A stretch of 64,000 nt of DNA from Streptomyces deccanensis. Its GTDB lineage: Bacteria > Actinomycetota > Actinomycetes > Streptomycetales > Streptomycetaceae. Below the pieces are notes generated by a model. The model did no database searches. It had not been told where the DNA came from and saw only the letters and a list, made by a program, of their open reading frames with translations. The stretch covers positions 9,362,001-9,426,000 of the forward strand of contig NZ_CP092431.1 of the NCBI RefSeq assembly GCF_022385335.1. The letters are read 5' to 3'. Shown piece after piece: positions 1 to 8,386 of this stretch. The position numbers were made by a program, and so were the translations under genes. How positions within the stretch are numbered: the stretch's first letter is position 1; each line of letters opens with the position of its first letter.

Positions 1-1
1 C

Positions 2-46
2 GATGTCTACGGGGCGGCGGACCGGCTGAGGTCCTGGCAGATCTGA
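2..46 (+). CDS. 3' end of an unidentified gene
   Basis: Only the last 14 codons and the stop (TGA, 44-46) of a gene entering from the left edge are visible, ending in LRSWQI. Thirteen of the 14 codons end in G or C, and a strong hairpin follows the stop, which supports real coding. Too little remains to assign a function. Confidence 0.4.
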   Translation, partial: DVYGAADRLRSWQI

Positions 47-74
47 GCGGGCCGGGGAGAGCGGTCCCACCCCG

Positions 75-115
75 GGGCCGCCGACCGAGGGCGGGAGGAT
101 CAAGGTCGGCGGCCC
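75..115 (+). terminator. Hairpin terminator after the left-edge gene
   Basis: A perfect 12-bp stem (75-86 pairs with 104-115, arm GGGCCGCCGACC) closes a 17-base loop, starting 29 bases after the TGA of the left-edge gene. As is usual in Streptomyces, no long U tract follows. Confidence 0.55.
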
Positions 116-598
116 GTTTCGCGCGGGAGAGCCGCCGTTCCGCGCGGGGCCTTCCGAGGTGGCCGGCCCCAGTGAACAACGAACCGTCGGCGCGGCGGGA
201 GCGTACGCGGGCGACCGGGGTGTGCGTACGGTTCACACGGGGTGCTTGAAGCCTTGAAGATTTCGGGAACCGGAAGGGTTCGTTCTGCGAAGCGGAACCA
301 TTCGTACCGGTCATCTGACCTGCTTTTAGTGATGCGGATGTTGCACAAGTGCCTTGTTAGCCATGAGTAACTTGTGCAAGGGTGAACGTCCTGCGCAGGG
401 GCAATGGCCCGGCCGGAAAGGCCATTTGGCTTTCTCCGGTCCCCGAAGGGCCCAAAAGGCTCAAGGAACACGGCCATCGTGCGGCCCGGTCCCCGGCCGT
501 TTTCCCGGCGCCCGCCAAAAAGGTACGCACCAATCCAGGGCCCTTTTCGGCGGTCACAACTCCGTGTGCCATCTTGTGCCTTGGAAGGAACCCGCTCT
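116..598. other. Long upstream region of the ricin-domain gene
   Basis: No ORF here has convincing codon use or a recognisable product. The reading frame of the next gene is open back to 404 but without a suitable ribosome binding site. The notable content is the spaced inverted repeat at 341-379. The rest is probably promoter and leader. Confidence 0.5.
341..379. promoter_or_regulatory. Inverted repeat, candidate regulator site
   Basis: TTGCACAAGT (341-350) is repeated exactly as its reverse complement at 370-379, separated by 19 bases, so the half-site centres lie 29 bp apart, close to three helical turns. It is 220 bp upstream of the ricin-domain gene. It could bind a dimer or tetramer. 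No known regulator is assigned. Confidence 0.4.
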
Positions 599-2443
599 GT
601 GCACACCCCCCACCCTCCCCGCCCCACTTTTCCGCCCGCGCCCGGCCCGGTGCCCGGAGAGTCCGACGAGACTCTCGCCGCCCGGCTGAGGGGATGGCCG
701 GAGGGCGGCGGTACCGGCGACCCCGTCGCCCTGCTGATGGCACGGCACTGGCAGCCGACCTATGACTACGCGGCCATCTGTCTCGCCACCCAGTCGCAGG
801 TCGCCTCGATGGTCACCGCGACCGCCTTCCACCGGGTGCTCGACGGGCTGATGCGGGGCGAGTCGGGTGTCGCCCTGCGGCCCCGGCTGCTGGTGGCCGC
901 GCGCGACACCGTCAAGGAGTGGTCCGCGGAAGGGGGCGTCTCCGGTGTGCTGCCGGATCTGCGCAAGCCCGCCGGAGGGCGGGGCATGCGCGCGGCGAAG
1001 TCCATGACGCCGGAAAACCGCAAGCTCGTCGAGCGCTCATTCCAGGCCCTCCCCGCGGTCGCCCAGTGCCTGCTGTGGCACACCGAAGTAGAAGCCGAAA
1101 CGATAACCATACCCACCGGTCTGCTGGGGCTGGACGCCGACAGCGCGGTCGCCACCCTGGAGCAGGCACGGGACAAATTCCGTGAGGGCTGTGTCCGCGC
1201 CCACCGGGAACTCGCGCCGTCCAAGGATTGCCGCTTCTACAACCGTCTGCTGGACGTGCCCATTCGCCGCGGCGGCGCGCTGCTGCCGGACGTCCAGCAG
1301 CATCTGTTGGAGTGCCGCTACTGCCGTTACGCGGCCGAGCAACTCAGCCATTTCGAGGGCGGACTCGGCGGGGTCATCGCCGAAGCCGTACTCGGCTGGG
1401 GCGCCCGGCGCTATCTCGACTCCCGGCCCGGCCGGCTGCCGCAGAAGGGCACGTCGAGACGTCCGGGGAGCGGCGGACGCCACCGACTGCTCTCCCAGAT
1501 CCCCGCGCAGCGCCGCCGGATCACCTCCGGCGCACGCAACCCCCGGGCCCTGCTCACCGTCGGCGTGTCCTCGGGCGCGCTGCTGGCGGCCATCCTGGGT
1601 GCCGCGTTCCTCTCGGACGACGGCAGCGGCGCCGACCCCACCGCCTCCACCAGCGCCACCGGGGGCGTCGCCACGGCGCCGGACACCGGCAACGAGGCCA
1701 CCAGGGGCAGCGCTTCGCCGACCCCGCCGGCCTCGGCCGGTCGGCCCACGGCACCCCAGCAGACCCGGCTGCGCAACCAGGCCGCCGACCTGTGCCTCGA
1801 CATCGCCGGCGGCAAGGCCGTGAAGGGCGCCTCGACGGAACTCGCCGTGTGCGACTCGGGCTGGACCCAGAAGTGGTCCTACGAGGAGGACGGCCTGCTG
1901 CGCAGCGTCGCCAACCCCGAACTGTGCCTGGACTCCCAGGTGGACGCCGGGGTCGTGGTCCTCGGCAGCTGCGCGGGCGAACACTCCAAGCGCAGCGACG
2001 ACGTCCGCTACGACTTCACCGTCCAGGGCGAGTTGCTGCCCCGGTGGGGCGAAGGGCTCGCCATGGCCCCCATCGAATCGGAGACCAAGTCGGACATCGT
2101 CGTCAAGGTCCGGGACAACTCCACCAAGCAGCGCTGGCTCACCGACGGGGTGACCGCGAGCCCCGAGTCCCTCTCCGTCTCCGGCTCCGAGGCGCCCACG
2201 CCCGAGACCGAGCCGGTCTCCGAGGAACCGGAGGCGGACGACGCGCCCCCGGCGCCGGACCCGAAGAAGTCCGGCACACCGACGCCGAACGCCAAGTCGG
2301 AGGCCGAGGCCGGGCAGGGCGGGTCGGTCCTGTCGGTGGACGACGACGGGGAAGCGCGCGGCACGGAGTCGGTGCCCCTGACACCGTTGACGCCGCTCAC
2401 TTCGGTGGACGTACCGGCTGTGCTGGCGGGCCTCGGGTTGTAG
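599..2443 (+). CDS. Membrane protein with sigma-like, zinc-finger and ricin-B lectin parts
   Basis: The 614-residue product begins at GTG 599, after GGAAGGAA at 583-590. Residues to about 230 resemble an ECF-type sigma factor (a region-2-like part, then a helical region-4-like part). HLLECRYC near residue 235 is an HxxxCxxC motif as in zinc-binding anti-sigma domains. One membrane segment lies near 317-339, followed by a Ser/Thr/Pro linker, a ricin-type beta-trefoil (about 389-514, with the CLDI motif) and a Pro/Glu-rich tail. The predicted topology is a cytoplasmic regulatory part and an external carbohydrate-binding part. Whether it still binds polymerase cannot be told from sequence. Family membership is fairly sure; function is inferred. 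Confidence 0.8.
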   Translation: MHTPHPPRPTFPPAPGPVPGESDETLAARLRGWPEGGGTGDPVALLMARHWQPTYDYAAICLATQSQVASMVTATAFHRVLDGLMRGESGVALRPRLLVAARDTVKEWSAEGGVSGVLPDLRKPAGGRGMRAAKSMTPENRKLVERSFQALPAVAQCLLWHTEVEAETITIPTGLLGLDADSAVATLEQARDKFREGCVRAHRELAPSKDCRFYNRLLDVPIRRGGALLPDVQQHLLECRYCRYAAEQLSHFEGGLGGVIAEAVLGWGARRYLDSRPGRLPQKGTSRRPGSGGRHRLLSQIPAQRRRITSGARNPRALLTVGVSSGALLAAILGAAFLSDDGSGADPTASTSATGGVATAPDTGNEATRGSASPTPPASAGRPTAPQQTRLRNQAADLCLDIAGGKAVKGASTELAVCDSGWTQKWSYEEDGLLRSVANPELCLDSQVDAGVVVLGSCAGEHSKRSDDVRYDFTVQGELLPRWGEGLAMAPIESETKSDIVVKVRDNSTKQRWLTDGVTASPESLSVSGSEAPTPETEPVSEEPEADDAPPAPDPKKSGTPTPNAKSEAEAGQGGSVLSVDDDGEARGTESVPLTPLTPLTSVDVPAVLAGLGL

Positions 2444-2479
2444 GGGTGAGGAGAGGCCGTCGTTCGGGTGCGGGTGCGT

Positions 2480-2567
2480 GGGGCTTCTCGCGCAGTTCCC
2501 CGCGCCCCTGAAAACAAAAAGCACGGGGCGCAGCCCCTGCTTTTTGAGGGGCGCGGGGAACTGCGCG
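2480..2567. repeat. Dispersed nested palindrome, copy 1
   Basis: The outer arms (2489-2509 and 2547-2567) form a perfect 21-bp stem containing AGTTCCCCGCGCCCC. Between them sits an inner hairpin (2517-2544) that starts AAAAGCA and ends TGCTTTT. It lies between two convergent genes and would make a bidirectional terminator. A related copy is at 43898-43956. Streptomyces genomes commonly carry such intergenic palindromic elements. Confidence 0.75.
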
Positions 2568-2658
2568 ACCAGCCCCCACCGGAGGGACGTGTGGGGGTCG
2601 AAGGGGCGCAGCCCCTTATGGATGGGACGGGTAGGGGCGGCGGGGGCGCGAACCCGCG

Positions 2659-3828
2659 TCAGGAACCCCCACCCACCAGACTGCCGCCCCCCACGGACCC
2701 CGGCCCCCGATGCCCGGCCAACGCCAACGTGAGATCCAACTCGGCGAGCAGACAACGAACGACGTGCTCCACCCCCGCCTGCCCGTCCAGCGCCAACCCG
2801 TACACATACGGCCGCCCCACCAGCACGGCCTCCGCCCCGAGCGCCAACGCCTTGAACACGTCATCACCCGTCCGCACCCCACTGTCGAAGAGCACCGTCA
2901 GCCGATCACCCACCGCCCGGGCCACCCCCGGCAGCGCGTCCGCCGCCCCCACACCCCCCGCCACCTGCCGCCCACCGTGGTTGGACACGACCACCCCGTC
3001 CATCCCCGCGTCCGCGGCGAGCCGCGCGTCGTCCGGGTGCAGCACCCCCTTCAACACGATCGGCCCGTCCCAGTGTTCACGCAGGAACGCCAGGTCGGGC
3101 CAGGTCTTCCCGGGGTCGCCGAACATCCCCGCGAAGTGCAGCACGGCCGCGTTCGGATCCTCGTGGACCGGCTTGGCGAGGCCCGCCCGGAACGCCGGGT
3201 CGGTGAAGTAGTTGGCGGTGCCGACGCCGTGCAGGAACGGCAGGTACGCCCGCTCCAGATCACGGGGCCGCCAACCGAGCAACGGCGTGTCGAGGGTGAC
3301 GACGAGCACGGAGTACCCGGTGGCCTTCGCCCGCTCCAGGAAGCTCCGGGTGACCTCACGGTCCTTCGCCCAGTACAGCTGGAACCAGCGCTCCGCGTCC
3401 CCCATGGCCTCCGCGACCTGCTCCATGGGTGTGCTGGACGCCGAGGACAGGATGTACGGCACGCCCTGCGCGGCGGCGGCCCGCGCCGCCGCCGGCTCCG
3501 CCTCCGGGTGCACGATCGACAGCACGCCCACCGGGGCGAGGGCCACCGGTGCCGGCAGCGACCGGCCCAACACCTCGACGGACAGGTCGCGTTCGCTCAC
3601 GTCCCGCAGCAGCCGGGGGACGATACGGTGCCGGTCCAGCGCGTCCCGGTTGGCGCGGGCCGTACTGCCGTTCCCCGCGCTGCCCGCCACGTAGCCGACC
3701 GGACCGGCGCCGAGCCGGTGCTCGGCCAGCTCCTCCAGCCGGGTCAGGTCGGTGGGCAGCCGGGGTACGGCTCCGCCCATCCCGCCCAGGTAGATCTCGT
3801 ACTGGAAGTCCGCCCAGTGCTTCGCCAT
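2659..3828 (-). CDS. FMN-dependent alpha-hydroxy-acid oxidase, lactate 2-monooxygenase type
   Basis: This 389-residue enzyme belongs to the FMN-dependent 2-hydroxy-acid dehydrogenase/oxidase family and probably oxidises L-lactate or a similar 2-hydroxy acid. The family active-site signature SNHGGRQ lies near residue 281 (His as base, Arg for the carboxylate). DSGVRTGDDVFKALALGA and VGRP form the FMN phosphate region. The start is the ATG at 3828 (MAKHWADF), preceded by a purine-rich GGGCGG stretch. The frame stays open far upstream, but that extension is antisense-like and overlaps the carbonic anhydrase gene. Exact substrate is uncertain. It stands alone, not in an obvious operon. Confidence 0.85.
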   Translation of the reverse strand: MAKHWADFQYEIYLGGMGGAVPRLPTDLTRLEELAEHRLGAGPVGYVAGSAGNGSTARANRDALDRHRIVPRLLRDVSERDLSVEVLGRSLPAPVALAPVGVLSIVHPEAEPAAARAAAAQGVPYILSSASSTPMEQVAEAMGDAERWFQLYWAKDREVTRSFLERAKATGYSVLVVTLDTPLLGWRPRDLERAYLPFLHGVGTANYFTDPAFRAGLAKPVHEDPNAAVLHFAGMFGDPGKTWPDLAFLREHWDGPIVLKGVLHPDDARLAADAGMDGVVVSNHGGRQVAGGVGAADALPGVARAVGDRLTVLFDSGVRTGDDVFKALALGAEAVLVGRPYVYGLALDGQAGVEHVVRCLLAELDLTLALAGHRGPGSVGGGSLVGGGS

Positions 3829-4016
3829 CCGCCCGCCCTGCCCCTCACCGTCGAGAACGCCCCACAACGCCGACGATCCTGACGACTCACAGGCCCACCG
3901 TCCACCGCACAGCACACGGTTTAGCGAAAGCGGGGGAGCCTGGAGCCCGGAGCGGTGGGCGTGCGTGGCCCAGGGCGGTGTGGGCGTCCTGGGCCACGCC
4001 GCCCCCGCGGTGGCGG

Positions 4017-4787
4017 TCAGGCGGAAGGGGCTCCCGTGAGCGTCTCCACGCGGCCGGTGTCGAGTGAGTAGTAGGCGCTGACCACGCTCAGGTCGCCCTT
4101 CTTCACCAGGGGAGCGAGGGAGGCGTTGGAGCGCAGGTCGGCGGCGGTCCGGTTGGCGTGGGCGCGGATCATCGCGTCGACGGGGTCGGCGTGCTTGGCC
4201 TTGGCGATGTCCTGGTAGGCGGGGCGCAGGGCCTCGACGATCGACTGCAGGTTGCCCGGCAGGTCCTCGTCGTCCTTGATCGCCTTGTACGCCGCCTTGA
4301 TGGCCCCGCAGTTCTGGTGCCCCAGCACGACGATGAGCGGGGACCCGGCGGTGAGGGGCCCGTACTCGACGGAGCCGACGACCACCGGCTGCACGACCTG
4401 CCCACCGGTGCGTATCACGAACAGGTCGCCTATGCCGGTGTCGAAGACGAGCTCCGGCGGCACGCGGGAGTCGATGCAGGAGACGATCACGCCGTAGGGC
4501 TTCTGCTCGGGCGCGACCGCCGCGCGCCGGGCGGGGTCCTGGTCGGGGTGCCGCAGCTTGCCGCTCACCCACCGCTTGTTGCCGTCCAGCAGCCTGGCGT
4601 ACGCCGTCCGCGCGGAGTCGGGGCGCGGAGCGGCCTTGGGGGAGGACGACGCGGCTCCCATGTTCGCCGCCTTCGCCGTGTCGGCACCCTCGGCCTTCGA
4701 CGAACAGGCGGTGAGCAAGGCCGCGGAAGCCGCCGCGAGTCCTCCGGTGAGAATGGCCCTGCGCTGTGGCCGCACAGCGTCACCCAT
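4017..4787 (-). CDS. Secreted beta-carbonic anhydrase, probable lipoprotein
   Basis: This is a 256-residue beta-class carbonic anhydrase, interconverting CO2 and bicarbonate. CIDSR near residues 103-107 gives the first zinc Cys and the Asp-Arg dyad; GHQNC near 153-157 gives the His and second Cys ligands. The N-terminus has a twin-arginine-like stretch (QRRAIL), a hydrophobic segment and a lipobox ending in Cys (LLTAC), so export through Tat and lipid anchoring outside the membrane are likely. The ATG at 4787 follows AAGGGG at proper spacing. The 188-bp gap to the downstream oxidase gene argues against an operon. Confidence 0.9.
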   Translation of the reverse strand: MGDAVRPQRRAILTGGLAAASAALLTACSSKAEGADTAKAANMGAASSSPKAAPRPDSARTAYARLLDGNKRWVSGKLRHPDQDPARRAAVAPEQKPYGVIVSCIDSRVPPELVFDTGIGDLFVIRTGGQVVQPVVVGSVEYGPLTAGSPLIVVLGHQNCGAIKAAYKAIKDDEDLPGNLQSIVEALRPAYQDIAKAKHADPVDAMIRAHANRTAADLRSNASLAPLVKKGDLSVVSAYYSLDTGRVETLTGAPSA

Positions 4788-5352
4788 GTGTCTGCCCCTT
4801 ACGTTCCTGAGCGGAATCCGCCCGGGAAGTCGGGAAGCGGGGGTACGCCGTGACCGGCTCTCTGCTCCCCGTTCTCCCAGGTGGAGTTGGTGATTCCACC
4901 CTCGCGGGAGGCCGGTTAGCGGCCGTCCAGCACTCATGCAGCGCAGGGCAAGCGCGCGTCCAAATCACACGGTGTGGCAGGGCGGATCCGCTCGGCCGAA
5001 CAGCCGGGGCGCACCGCACCACTTTCGGTCGCGCCGGGGCCGTTCGGGCGGTCGTCGCGCGTCGAAGCGGAATGTTTCAGGCCGATTGCCCAGCCGTGGA
5101 GATCCGGCCATTCATGATCATGGGGCGATCGCGAACCGCTCAGAATCGGGGTTTGCATGTTCGAATTCTGTGACTTCGAGCCACTGATTCAACACTCAAA
5201 GTTACCGAAACCCGTGGGGTCGATGTGTGTTCCGCCCCGGGACCCGGCAGACTCGCGCTCGCCGAACCGGCACCGTCCGGACCGACTTCGTACACGCGAC
5301 CGATGTGGCGGAGCCGTCCGGGCAACACCCGCAGAGCGGAAGGATGCACACC
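4788..5352. other. Intergenic region between divergent genes
   Basis: This 565-bp stretch separates the carbonic anhydrase gene (minus strand) from the protease inhibitor gene (plus strand) and should hold both promoters. I trust no ORF in it. A short inverted repeat, GGTGGA (4880-4885) with TCCACC (4895-4900), may be a regulator site. The last 200 bp before the inhibitor gene are visibly less GC-rich. Confidence 0.4.
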
Positions 5353-5787
5353 ATGCCGAAGACCGCGCGCCTGGCAGCGACTCTCACCCTGACGGCCGCC
5401 ACCGTCTGCGGTCCCCTCGCGGGGCCCGCGCTCGCGGCCCCCGAGCCCGCGGCGAAGGGGCTGTACGCCCCGTCGGCCCTGGTGCTGACCGTGGGCCACG
5501 GCGAGACCTCGGCCACCGTCACACCCGAGCGGGCGGTCACCCTGAGCTGCGCGCCGAAGCCCGCCGGCACCCATCCGGCACCCGTCGACGCCTGCGCCGA
5601 ACTCCGCGACAGCGGCGGCGACTTCGAGGCCCTGAGCGGCAGCGTCGGGGTGATGTGCACCAAGCAGTACGACCCGGTGATCGTCACCGTGCACGGTGTC
5701 TGGGAGGGCAAGCGCGTCGCGTACGAGCGCACCTTCGCCAACGAGTGTCTGAAGGACTCCGCCGCGAGCGTTCTCTACTCCTTCTGA
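5353..5787 (+). CDS. sti1: Subtilisin inhibitor-like protein (SSI family, Lys at P1)
   Basis: This encodes a 144-residue secreted serine-protease inhibitor of the Streptomyces subtilisin inhibitor family. A Sec signal peptide ends near ALA-A, then come the family landmarks [15 protein letters not shown], four Cys (two disulfides) and the ending YERTFANEC. The reactive loop reads MCTKQYDP. By alignment with SSI, Lys sits at P1, so trypsin-like rather than subtilisin-like targets are favoured. The ATG at 5353 is chosen because GGAAGG (5338-5343) is correctly spaced for it; the ATG at 5344 directly abuts that site. It probably limits the cell's own extracellular proteases. Confidence 0.93.
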   Translation: MPKTARLAATLTLTAATVCGPLAGPALAAPEPAAKGLYAPSALVLTVGHGETSATVTPERAVTLSCAPKPAGTHPAPVDACAELRDSGGDFEALSGSVGVMCTKQYDPVIVTVHGVWEGKRVAYERTFANECLKDSAASVLYSF

Positions 5788-5801
5788 CCTCCCGTACGAC
5801 A

Positions 5802-5821
5802 CGGCCGCCGGACGGCGGCCG
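5802..5821 (+). terminator. Hairpin after the inhibitor gene
   Basis: An 8-bp perfect stem (CGGCCGCC with GGCGGCCG, 4-base loop) lies 15 bases after the stop of the protease inhibitor gene. Confidence 0.5.
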
Positions 5822-5953
5822 GAAGACCGGGGGTCGCGTGGCCCCGTGAGTGATGAGCGAGGGCCCGTGGCTGGGGAGCGCGAGCCCTGTCGCGGTGTGT
5901 CACGCGATCCCCGTCCGGGGGCCGGCCGAAGCGGAGTGGGGCCGCGGGCCGGC

Positions 5954-5972
5954 CCCCGGCATCATGCCGGGG
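5954..5972. terminator. Hairpin between convergent genes
   Basis: CCCCGGCA (5954-5961) pairs with TGCCGGGG (5965-5972) around a 3-base loop, just beyond the stop of the minus-strand gene at 5982. It could end transcription from both sides. Confidence 0.5.
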
Positions 5973-5981
5973 CCCGGTGGG

Positions 5982-6188
5982 TCACTCGGAGGTGACGGCC
6001 CAGCGGCCGACCTGCTGGTGACCCGAGTCGTACAGGGGCTGTCCGTCCCCGGGGCCGATCTCGCAGTGCCGGAGGTTGCCGCCCCAGTAGCGCAGGATGC
6101 GCTCCAACTCCTGGACGGTGGTGCCCTCGTCCCAGTCCGTGCTGTCCAGGTCGACTTCGAGAAGGAACTTCACTTCGCGCGTCTCCAC
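5982..6188 (-). CDS. Small conserved hypothetical protein
   Basis: The product is 68 residues, acidic and soluble, beginning METREVKFLLEVDLDSTDWDEG. It has no signal peptide or membrane segment. The compositional pattern (alternating hydrophobic strand, acid loop, helix with ELERILRYWGG) suggests a folded protein rather than a shadow ORF. It lies 83 bp downstream of the STAS gene on the same strand and could be co-transcribed. Function unknown. Confidence 0.65.
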   Translation of the reverse strand: METREVKFLLEVDLDSTDWDEGTTVQELERILRYWGGNLRHCEIGPGDGQPLYDSGHQQVGRWAVTSE

Positions 6189-6271
6189 TTCTGTGTCCTT
6201 CGGATTCCGCGCCGGTGTCCGCCGGAACGGTGTGTGCCTGCCGCAGGTCCTTCAATCGTTTCATTGAACTG

Positions 6272-6733
6272 CTACTTGAGACTTGGCCGTTGCGGAGGTG
6301 GAGGCGGCGGGGGCGGGGGAGACGCGGGCGGGAAGTCGGGTAACGGCGGGAAGCGGCCCAGCAGTCCGGCGGCGCGCAGCAGTCGGTGTATCCGGGGCTG
6401 GTCGGAGACGAGACGGAGTCGCCCGCCGCGCGACCTGGCCGTGGCCTCCGCTCTGCACAGCACGCGCAGCCCCGAGCAGTCGAAGAAGGCGACGTGACGC
6501 AGGTCCACGAGCACGTCCGGTGGGGCCGCCCCGGTGGCGGCGGCCGTCAGATGCTCGGCGAGGGACCCGGCCGACGCCAGGTCGATCTCGCCCGAGACCT
6601 CGATGACGACGAAGGGCCCCACCTGACGGGTGCGGGCGTACGGGTTGGCCACCACGGACCCGGACCCGTATCCGGACTCGGGGGCCGTGTCCCCGGGGCG
6701 GGGGGCGGCGCGGTCATGGGCATCCGGACTCAT
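6272..6733 (-). CDS. STAS-domain protein, anti-sigma factor antagonist type
   Basis: The 153-residue protein has a STAS fold covering about residues 35-130. DCSGLRVL contains Ser87, the residue that partner kinases phosphorylate in this family, and GEIDLASA is the typical first-strand motif. The family binds anti-sigma kinases and frees a sigma factor when unphosphorylated. Both ends are unusual: a disordered N-terminus of about 35 residues and a C-terminus with a run of nine or more prolines. No partner kinase gene is adjacent. The two SpoIIE-type phosphatases in this window belong to the class that dephosphorylates such proteins, but a direct link is speculative. Confidence 0.85.
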   Translation of the reverse strand: MSPDAHDRAAPRPGDTAPESGYGSGSVVANPYARTRQVGPFVVIEVSGEIDLASAGSLAEHLTAAATGAAPPDVLVDLRHVAFFDCSGLRVLCRAEATARSRGGRLRLVSDQPRIHRLLRAAGLLGRFPPLPDFPPASPPPPPPPPPQRPSLK

Positions 6734-6913
6734 GGCGGCTCCACCTTGTCAGGGGTAGGGCGCATCGGATCCGGTTAGCTACCCCGGCGCGGAGCAGGCC
6801 ATCCCTTTCGCGCCCCGGCGCAAGATCTACGACACTCGAAAAGGTGAATTGCCGCCCCGTGCATTGACTTTTCGGCAACGTGCCGCCCGCCCCCCCCGGG
6901 GGTTCCAGGCGCT

Positions 6914-7117
6914 CTAGTCGTGGTGGGACTCCTCCTGGGCCCGCTCATTGGGCGTGATCGCGTCGCCCGCCTCGCCGTCATGACGGCGAGGCTTCCTGGA
7001 GTCGGTGACGTCCGTCTCGGCCCGCTCCGCCTCGCGCAGGACCTCGTCGAGGGCGGTGTCGGGCTTGTCGTCCGAGCTGTGCTTGTCCTTCGGGTTCCTC
7101 TTGTCCTGGTGAGCCAT
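6914..7117 (-). CDS. Small hydrophilic protein of unknown function
   Basis: The product is 67 residues, very rich in Asp, Glu, Lys, Arg and His (MAHQDKRNPKDKHSSDDK at the start, ending ESHHD) and probably disordered. The ATG at 7117 follows a strong GGAAGGAG, so translation is likely despite the low complexity. It sits 61 bp downstream of the Ppx/GppA gene on the same strand. Function not recognised. Confidence 0.7.
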   Translation of the reverse strand: MAHQDKRNPKDKHSSDDKPDTALDEVLREAERAETDVTDSRKPRRHDGEAGDAITPNERAQEESHHD

Positions 7118-7178
7118 GGGGAGGCTCCTTCCTGTGAGGTGAGGTGAGGTGGAGTCAGGGGGCGGGTCGGCCGGGCGG

Positions 7179-8195
7179 TCAGCGGGCCGGTGCCGCGATC
7201 CGCAGCGGCACCGCGCCCGGCGTGCTCGCACCGGCCGACCCAGGGGCTTCGACGTCCCGGGTCACCTCCGACCACCACGCCGGGCCGTCCTCGATGTGCC
7301 GCAGCAGGACGCCCTCGCGGATCGCCCAGGGGCAGATCGTCACGCTCTTCAGGCCGGAGAGCTTCATCGTGGTGTGCCCGACCAGCGCCCCGGCGAGACT
7401 CTGTGTCGCCCGGGGCGCGGAGATGCCCGGCAGGGCGGCCCGCTGGGCCGCGGGCAGGGCGGCGAGACGGGCGATGGCCCGGCCGAGGTCCGCGCACCGC
7501 AACTCCCGTTCCACGAAGGGCCCATGGCGGCCCGGCGCGGATCCGCACAGCCGGGAGAGCTGCTGGAACGTGCGCGAGGTGGCGACGGCCGTGCGCGGCC
7601 CCTCCCACCGGATGCGCGCCGAGACGTCCCGGAGTTGATGCCGGACCTTGCGGCGCAGCGCCTTGATGCTCTCCATCGACGGCGGGTCCTGCCCCTGGAA
7701 GAACTCGTGCGTCAGCCGGTTGGCGCCCAGCGGCAGCGAGGCCACGAAGTCCGGCAGCCGTCCCCGCCCGAAGGCCACCTCCAGCGAGCCGCCCCCGATG
7801 TCCAGCAGGGCCAGCGGCCCCGACCGCCAGCCCATCCACCGCCGCGCCCCGAGGAAGGTGAGCTCCGCCTCCACCTCGCCGGGCAGGGTGCAGATCAGGA
7901 CACCGGTCTCCGCGCGCACGGTGCGCAGCACCTCCCGGCAGTTGGGCGCCGACCGCACCACGGCGGTCGCGAACGCCAGTGGTGTCGACGCCCCCCATCT
8001 CTCCGCCGTCCGCGCCGCCGCCGTGACCGCCTGGCACAACCGCTCCACGGCCTCGTCGGGCACATCGCCCCCGGGCGGCACCTGTTCGGACAGCCGCAGG
8101 CGCCACTTGGCGGTGTGCACCGGCAGCGGCACACCCCCCTCGGCGTCCGCCACCACCAGCCGTACGGTGTTCGATCCCACATCCACCACGCTCAT
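7179..8195 (-). CDS. Ppx/GppA family phosphatase
   Basis: This 338-residue member of the exopolyphosphatase/guanosine pentaphosphate phosphohydrolase family is expected to hydrolyse polyphosphate or pppGpp. The N-terminal DVGSNTVRL and the internal LLDIGGGSLEV are the two phosphate-binding loops of the ASKHA fold. The length matches the short two-domain actinobacterial forms without the HD extension. ATG 8195 sits 8 bases after GGAGG; ATG 8201, two codons upstream, is only 2 bases from it. It is divergent from the GNAT gene. Confidence 0.88.
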   Translation of the reverse strand: MSVVDVGSNTVRLVVADAEGGVPLPVHTAKWRLRLSEQVPPGGDVPDEAVERLCQAVTAAARTAERWGASTPLAFATAVVRSAPNCREVLRTVRAETGVLICTLPGEVEAELTFLGARRWMGWRSGPLALLDIGGGSLEVAFGRGRLPDFVASLPLGANRLTHEFFQGQDPPSMESIKALRRKVRHQLRDVSARIRWEGPRTAVATSRTFQQLSRLCGSAPGRHGPFVERELRCADLGRAIARLAALPAAQRAALPGISAPRATQSLAGALVGHTTMKLSGLKSVTICPWAIREGVLLRHIEDGPAWWSEVTRDVEAPGSAGASTPGAVPLRIAAPAR

Positions 8196-8374
8196 CCGCA
8201 TGACCTCCGGAGTACCCGGTCGTCGCCTCAACACGCGTGTCCCGTACGGCGGCCGGGGGCGCACCGTCGTATCCAGGCCGACCGCGCGCCGCGGAGCACC
8301 ACCCCGCCTCGGAGCACCACCCCACCCAGGGGCGGCGATCCGAACCCCTGATCGGAATGATCAGACTTATTGCA

Positions 8375-8380
8375 TATGAT
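8375..8380 (+). promoter_or_regulatory. Possible -10 element of a leaderless transcript
   Basis: TATGAT lies 6 bases before the GTG at 8387, so transcription would start at or next to the start codon. No clear -35 is visible. This rests only on spacing and on the lack of a ribosome binding site. Confidence 0.3.
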
Positions 8381-8386
8381 GTGCAG

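Noticed and set aside
404..598. N-terminal extension of the ricin-domain gene
   Set aside because: No ribosome binding site at 404, Arg/Pro-rich translation, and it would cover the inverted repeat and leader; GTG 599 has a good site.
1037..2755. Long minus-strand ORF opposite the ricin-domain gene
   Set aside because: Gly/Arg/Val-rich translation with no domain; it mirrors the high-GC coding strand of a well-supported gene.
3829..4572. Upstream extension of the hydroxy-acid oxidase
   Set aside because: The extension overlaps the carbonic anhydrase gene on the same strand and reads as an out-of-frame, Arg-rich version of it.
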